Part shown: one piece after another, positions 5,743 through 5,968 of the stretch
Layout of the letters: every line of letters starts with the position of its first letter
How positions within the stretch are numbered: position 1 is the first letter of the stretch
Assembly (NCBI GenBank): GCA_001751225.1
Contig: MAXT01000342.1
Location: 1-5,968 of the forward strand
DNA length: 5,968 nt
Direction: 5' to 3'
DNA from: Desulfuromonadales bacterium C00003107
Lineage (GTDB): Bacteria > Desulfobacterota > Desulfuromonadia > Desulfuromonadales > Syntrophotaleaceae
Notes under the pieces: model-generated
Database searches by the model: none
Told to the model about the DNA's origin: nothing
What the model saw: the letters and a program-made list of their open reading frames with translations, nothing else
Program-made: the position numbers and the translations under genes

Positions 5743-5968
5743 ATGAATTCATCCGAACAATCCCGCTTTGACGATCTGTACCAACGCCATCTGCGCATGC
5801 TGAAACTGCAGGGCAAGAGTGACAAGACCATCGATGTTTACGCCCGCGCGGTTCGTCGGGTTACCAAGCATTTCGATTGCTGTCCCGATCTGCTGAGTCC
5901 CGATCAATTGGAGATCTACTTTGGCCAGCTGGTTGAATCCCATTCCTGGAGTACGGTCAAAGTAGACC
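5743..5968 (+). CDS. Tyrosine recombinase/phage-type integrase, N-terminal part (runs off window)
   Basis: Seventy-five codons are open from ATG 5743 to the window edge, with a strong AAGGAG (5731-5736) six bases upstream. Residues 10-75 look like the SAM-like core-binding N-terminal domain of tyrosine recombinases: DLYQRHLRMLKLQGKSDKTI (11-30), followed by VYARAVRRVTKHFDCCPDLL (32-51), SPDQLEIYFGQLVE (52-65) and SHSWSTVKVD (66-75). The pattern of one helix with a QGKSDKTI turn, then YARAVRRV, is the one that grips DNA in XerC/D and integrases. The catalytic domain with R-H-R-Y lies outside the window. From memory, proteins with this LYQRHLR...KLQGKSDKTI...SHSWSTVK text often sit just upstream of IS91-family transposases, so this may be the first gene of such an element. 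Only the domain call is firm. Confidence 0.75.
   Translation, partial: MNSSEQSRFDDLYQRHLRMLKLQGKSDKTIDVYARAVRRVTKHFDCCPDLLSPDQLEIYFGQLVESHSWSTVKVD

Noticed and set aside
5526..5943. Minus-strand frames of 101 and 64 residues
   Set aside because: They overlap the recombinase gene, which has a strong ribosome-binding site and a recognisable domain, and they look like antisense noise.

Overview
The window looks like part of a Gram-negative bacterial chromosome. It holds the end of a FadL-type outer-membrane barrel, a decayed selA (selenocysteine synthesis) remnant, a complete pstSCAB phosphate-type ABC transporter operon, and a stretch of mobile-element debris at the right edge. The outer-membrane protein requires an outer membrane. 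A selA relic suggests a lineage that uses or once used selenocysteine. Base composition is moderate, roughly 55% G+C in pstC by a small hand sample. The style of the genes recalls Desulfuromonas/Pelobacter/Geobacter-like bacteria, but that is an impression and cannot be proven here.

Layout. Bases 1-594 (+) are the C-terminal ~197 residues of a FadL/OMPP1/TodX-family protein whose start lies outside the window. A strong hairpin at 620-658 has an A-tract on one side and a T-tract on the other, so it can end both this gene and the convergent selA remnant at 688-1647 (-). That remnant keeps the SelA catalytic core, including the PLP lysine, and the natural C-terminus. It lacks about 190 N-terminal residues and seems to carry frame disruptions at its 5' side. 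A ~200-bp divergent intergenic region (1648-1847) follows. It contains a 9-bp inverted repeat in which two TTGACA hexamers point in opposite directions.

The pst operon runs from 1848 to 5128 (+): pstS (periplasmic binding protein), pstC and pstA (permeases) and pstB (ATPase). The genes overlap by 4 bases or lie 7 bases apart, which implies one transcript and translational coupling. A 12-bp-stem terminator at 5153-5186 closes it. Together the four products should form a high-affinity phosphate (or related oxyanion) importer: PstS delivers ligand to the PstC-PstA channel and a PstB dimer drives transport. No phoU, phoB or phoR lies in the window.

Right of the terminator the sequence changes character. 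A lower-G+C HNH nuclease gene (5281-5511, -) is cut off just after its first catalytic histidine. The break coincides with a GTCAA...TTGACCCC motif like those flanking REP-associated transposases. A 231-bp non-coding stretch rich in inverted repeats follows. The window ends 75 codons into a tyrosine recombinase N-terminal domain (5743-5968, +) of the kind often found beside IS91-family transposases. I did not find a clearly new system. The most interesting places are the selA relic, the HNH/element junction, and the structured region before the recombinase.
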